Below are positions 4,962-5,133 of a DNA stretch of 5,133 bases, in pieces. How positions within the stretch are numbered: the first letter of the stretch is position 1; the number at the start of each line of letters is the position of its first letter. The notes beneath the pieces were generated by a model. That model searched no databases. It was not told the DNA's origin and was given only the letters and a program-made list of their open reading frames with translations. Source of the stretch: Desulfobacterales bacterium (lineage in GTDB: Bacteria; Desulfobacterota; Desulfobacteria; Desulfobacterales; C00003060); the NCBI GenBank assembly GCA_030613145.1, contig JAUWMM010000178.1, forward strand, positions 1 to 5,133. The letters are read 5' to 3'. The position numbers were made by a program, and so were the translations under genes.

Positions 4962-5133
4962 TTGAGGAAACAACGAGGCTTTAACGGCACATTAACTGCT
5001 TTTATTGCAAGTATTCCACAAAAGCATATTGCCAGTGTTGGCAAGATATTGGGGATGCTTGTGTACTTCGTAGATCTGCGCCATCGACGCATCGTGAGGC
5101 GCAATCTGCAATTCGTCCATCCTGAATGGTCTC
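4962..5133 (+). CDS. Second lipid A-type acyltransferase (LpxL/HtrB family), N-terminal part, cut by the window edge
   Basis: From the TTG at 4962 the plus strand is open to the window end (57 codons). The translation contains LTAFIASIPQKHIASVGKIL, then GMLVYFVDLRHRRIVRRNLQ and FVHPEWS. This is the N-terminal signature of the lysophospholipid/lipid A acyltransferase family ('iP......lGr.l..l.y.ld.rhRrIa..NL..afPe.s'). The family signature ends the visible part, and the catalytic HxxxxE would lie beyond the edge. The TTG start is supported by GAGGT ending eight bases upstream and by TAA in frame at 4953-4955; no in-frame ATG occurs before 5055, which lies inside the conserved region. The protein differs clearly from the lpxL product at 1432-2388, so the two are distinct paralogues, perhaps adding different acyl chains. 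It is transcribed away from waaA. Confidence 0.8.
   Translation, partial: MRKQRGFNGTLTAFIASIPQKHIASVGKILGMLVYFVDLRHRRIVRRNLQFVHPEWS

Noticed and set aside
4766..4984. 72-codon plus-strand frame and 117-codon minus-strand frame (4751-5104) in the right intergenic region
   Set aside because: No recognisable motifs; both run into the start of the acyltransferase gene, whose family signature is in a different frame.

Overview
This window is a lipopolysaccharide (LPS) inner-core and lipid A assembly region from a Gram-negative bacterium. It holds Kdo activation (kdsB), Kdo transfer (waaA), two lipid A-type acyltransferases, a Kdo/core-sugar kinase relative and a heptosyltransferase-family glycosyltransferase. 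The protein style, especially of WaaA and the kinase, reminds me of Desulfobacterota (former deltaproteobacteria). That placement is a low-confidence impression; only 'LPS-bearing Gram-negative' is firm.

Layout. From the left edge, a minus-strand pair runs leftward: a KdkA-type kinase (356-1063) followed 18 bases later by a GT9 glycosyltransferase that runs off the edge (1-337). A near-consensus sigma-70 promoter (1143-1171, minus) drives the pair. On the plus strand, the divergent interval holds a decayed kdsD tail (second CBS domain only, about 1221-1442). Its stop overlaps the start of an intact lpxL/htrB-type acyltransferase (1432-2388). That gene meets kdsB (2369-3115, minus) tail to tail with a 20-base overlap. 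kdsB lies downstream of waaA (ends at 3140, minus), 24 bases apart, with a strong ribosome-binding site. The waaA-kdsB operon has its own near-consensus promoter (4604-4632, minus). Beyond it is an interval of about 320 bases with inverted repeats and a possible nuclease/transposase-family fragment. The 5' end of a second acyltransferase gene then starts near 4962 on the plus strand and runs off the right edge.

How it works together. KdsB makes CMP-Kdo, WaaA puts Kdo on the lipid A precursor, LpxL-type enzymes add secondary acyl chains, and the kinase family and the GT9 enzyme act on Kdo and the next core sugars. KdsD, which would make the Kdo precursor arabinose-5-phosphate, is present only as a relic, so that step must come from elsewhere in the genome.

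Most notable points: (1) the kinase has Tyr in place of the catalytic Asp in its HxDLxxxN motif; (2) the two minus-strand operons share a promoter-plus-leader module with two conserved blocks at identical spacing; (3) a frameshifted kdsD relic lies upstream of lpxL; (4) there is a visible base-composition break between AT-rich lpxL and GC-rich kdsB-waaA. I see no evidence of a wholly new system, CRISPR array, RNA gene or intact mobile element.
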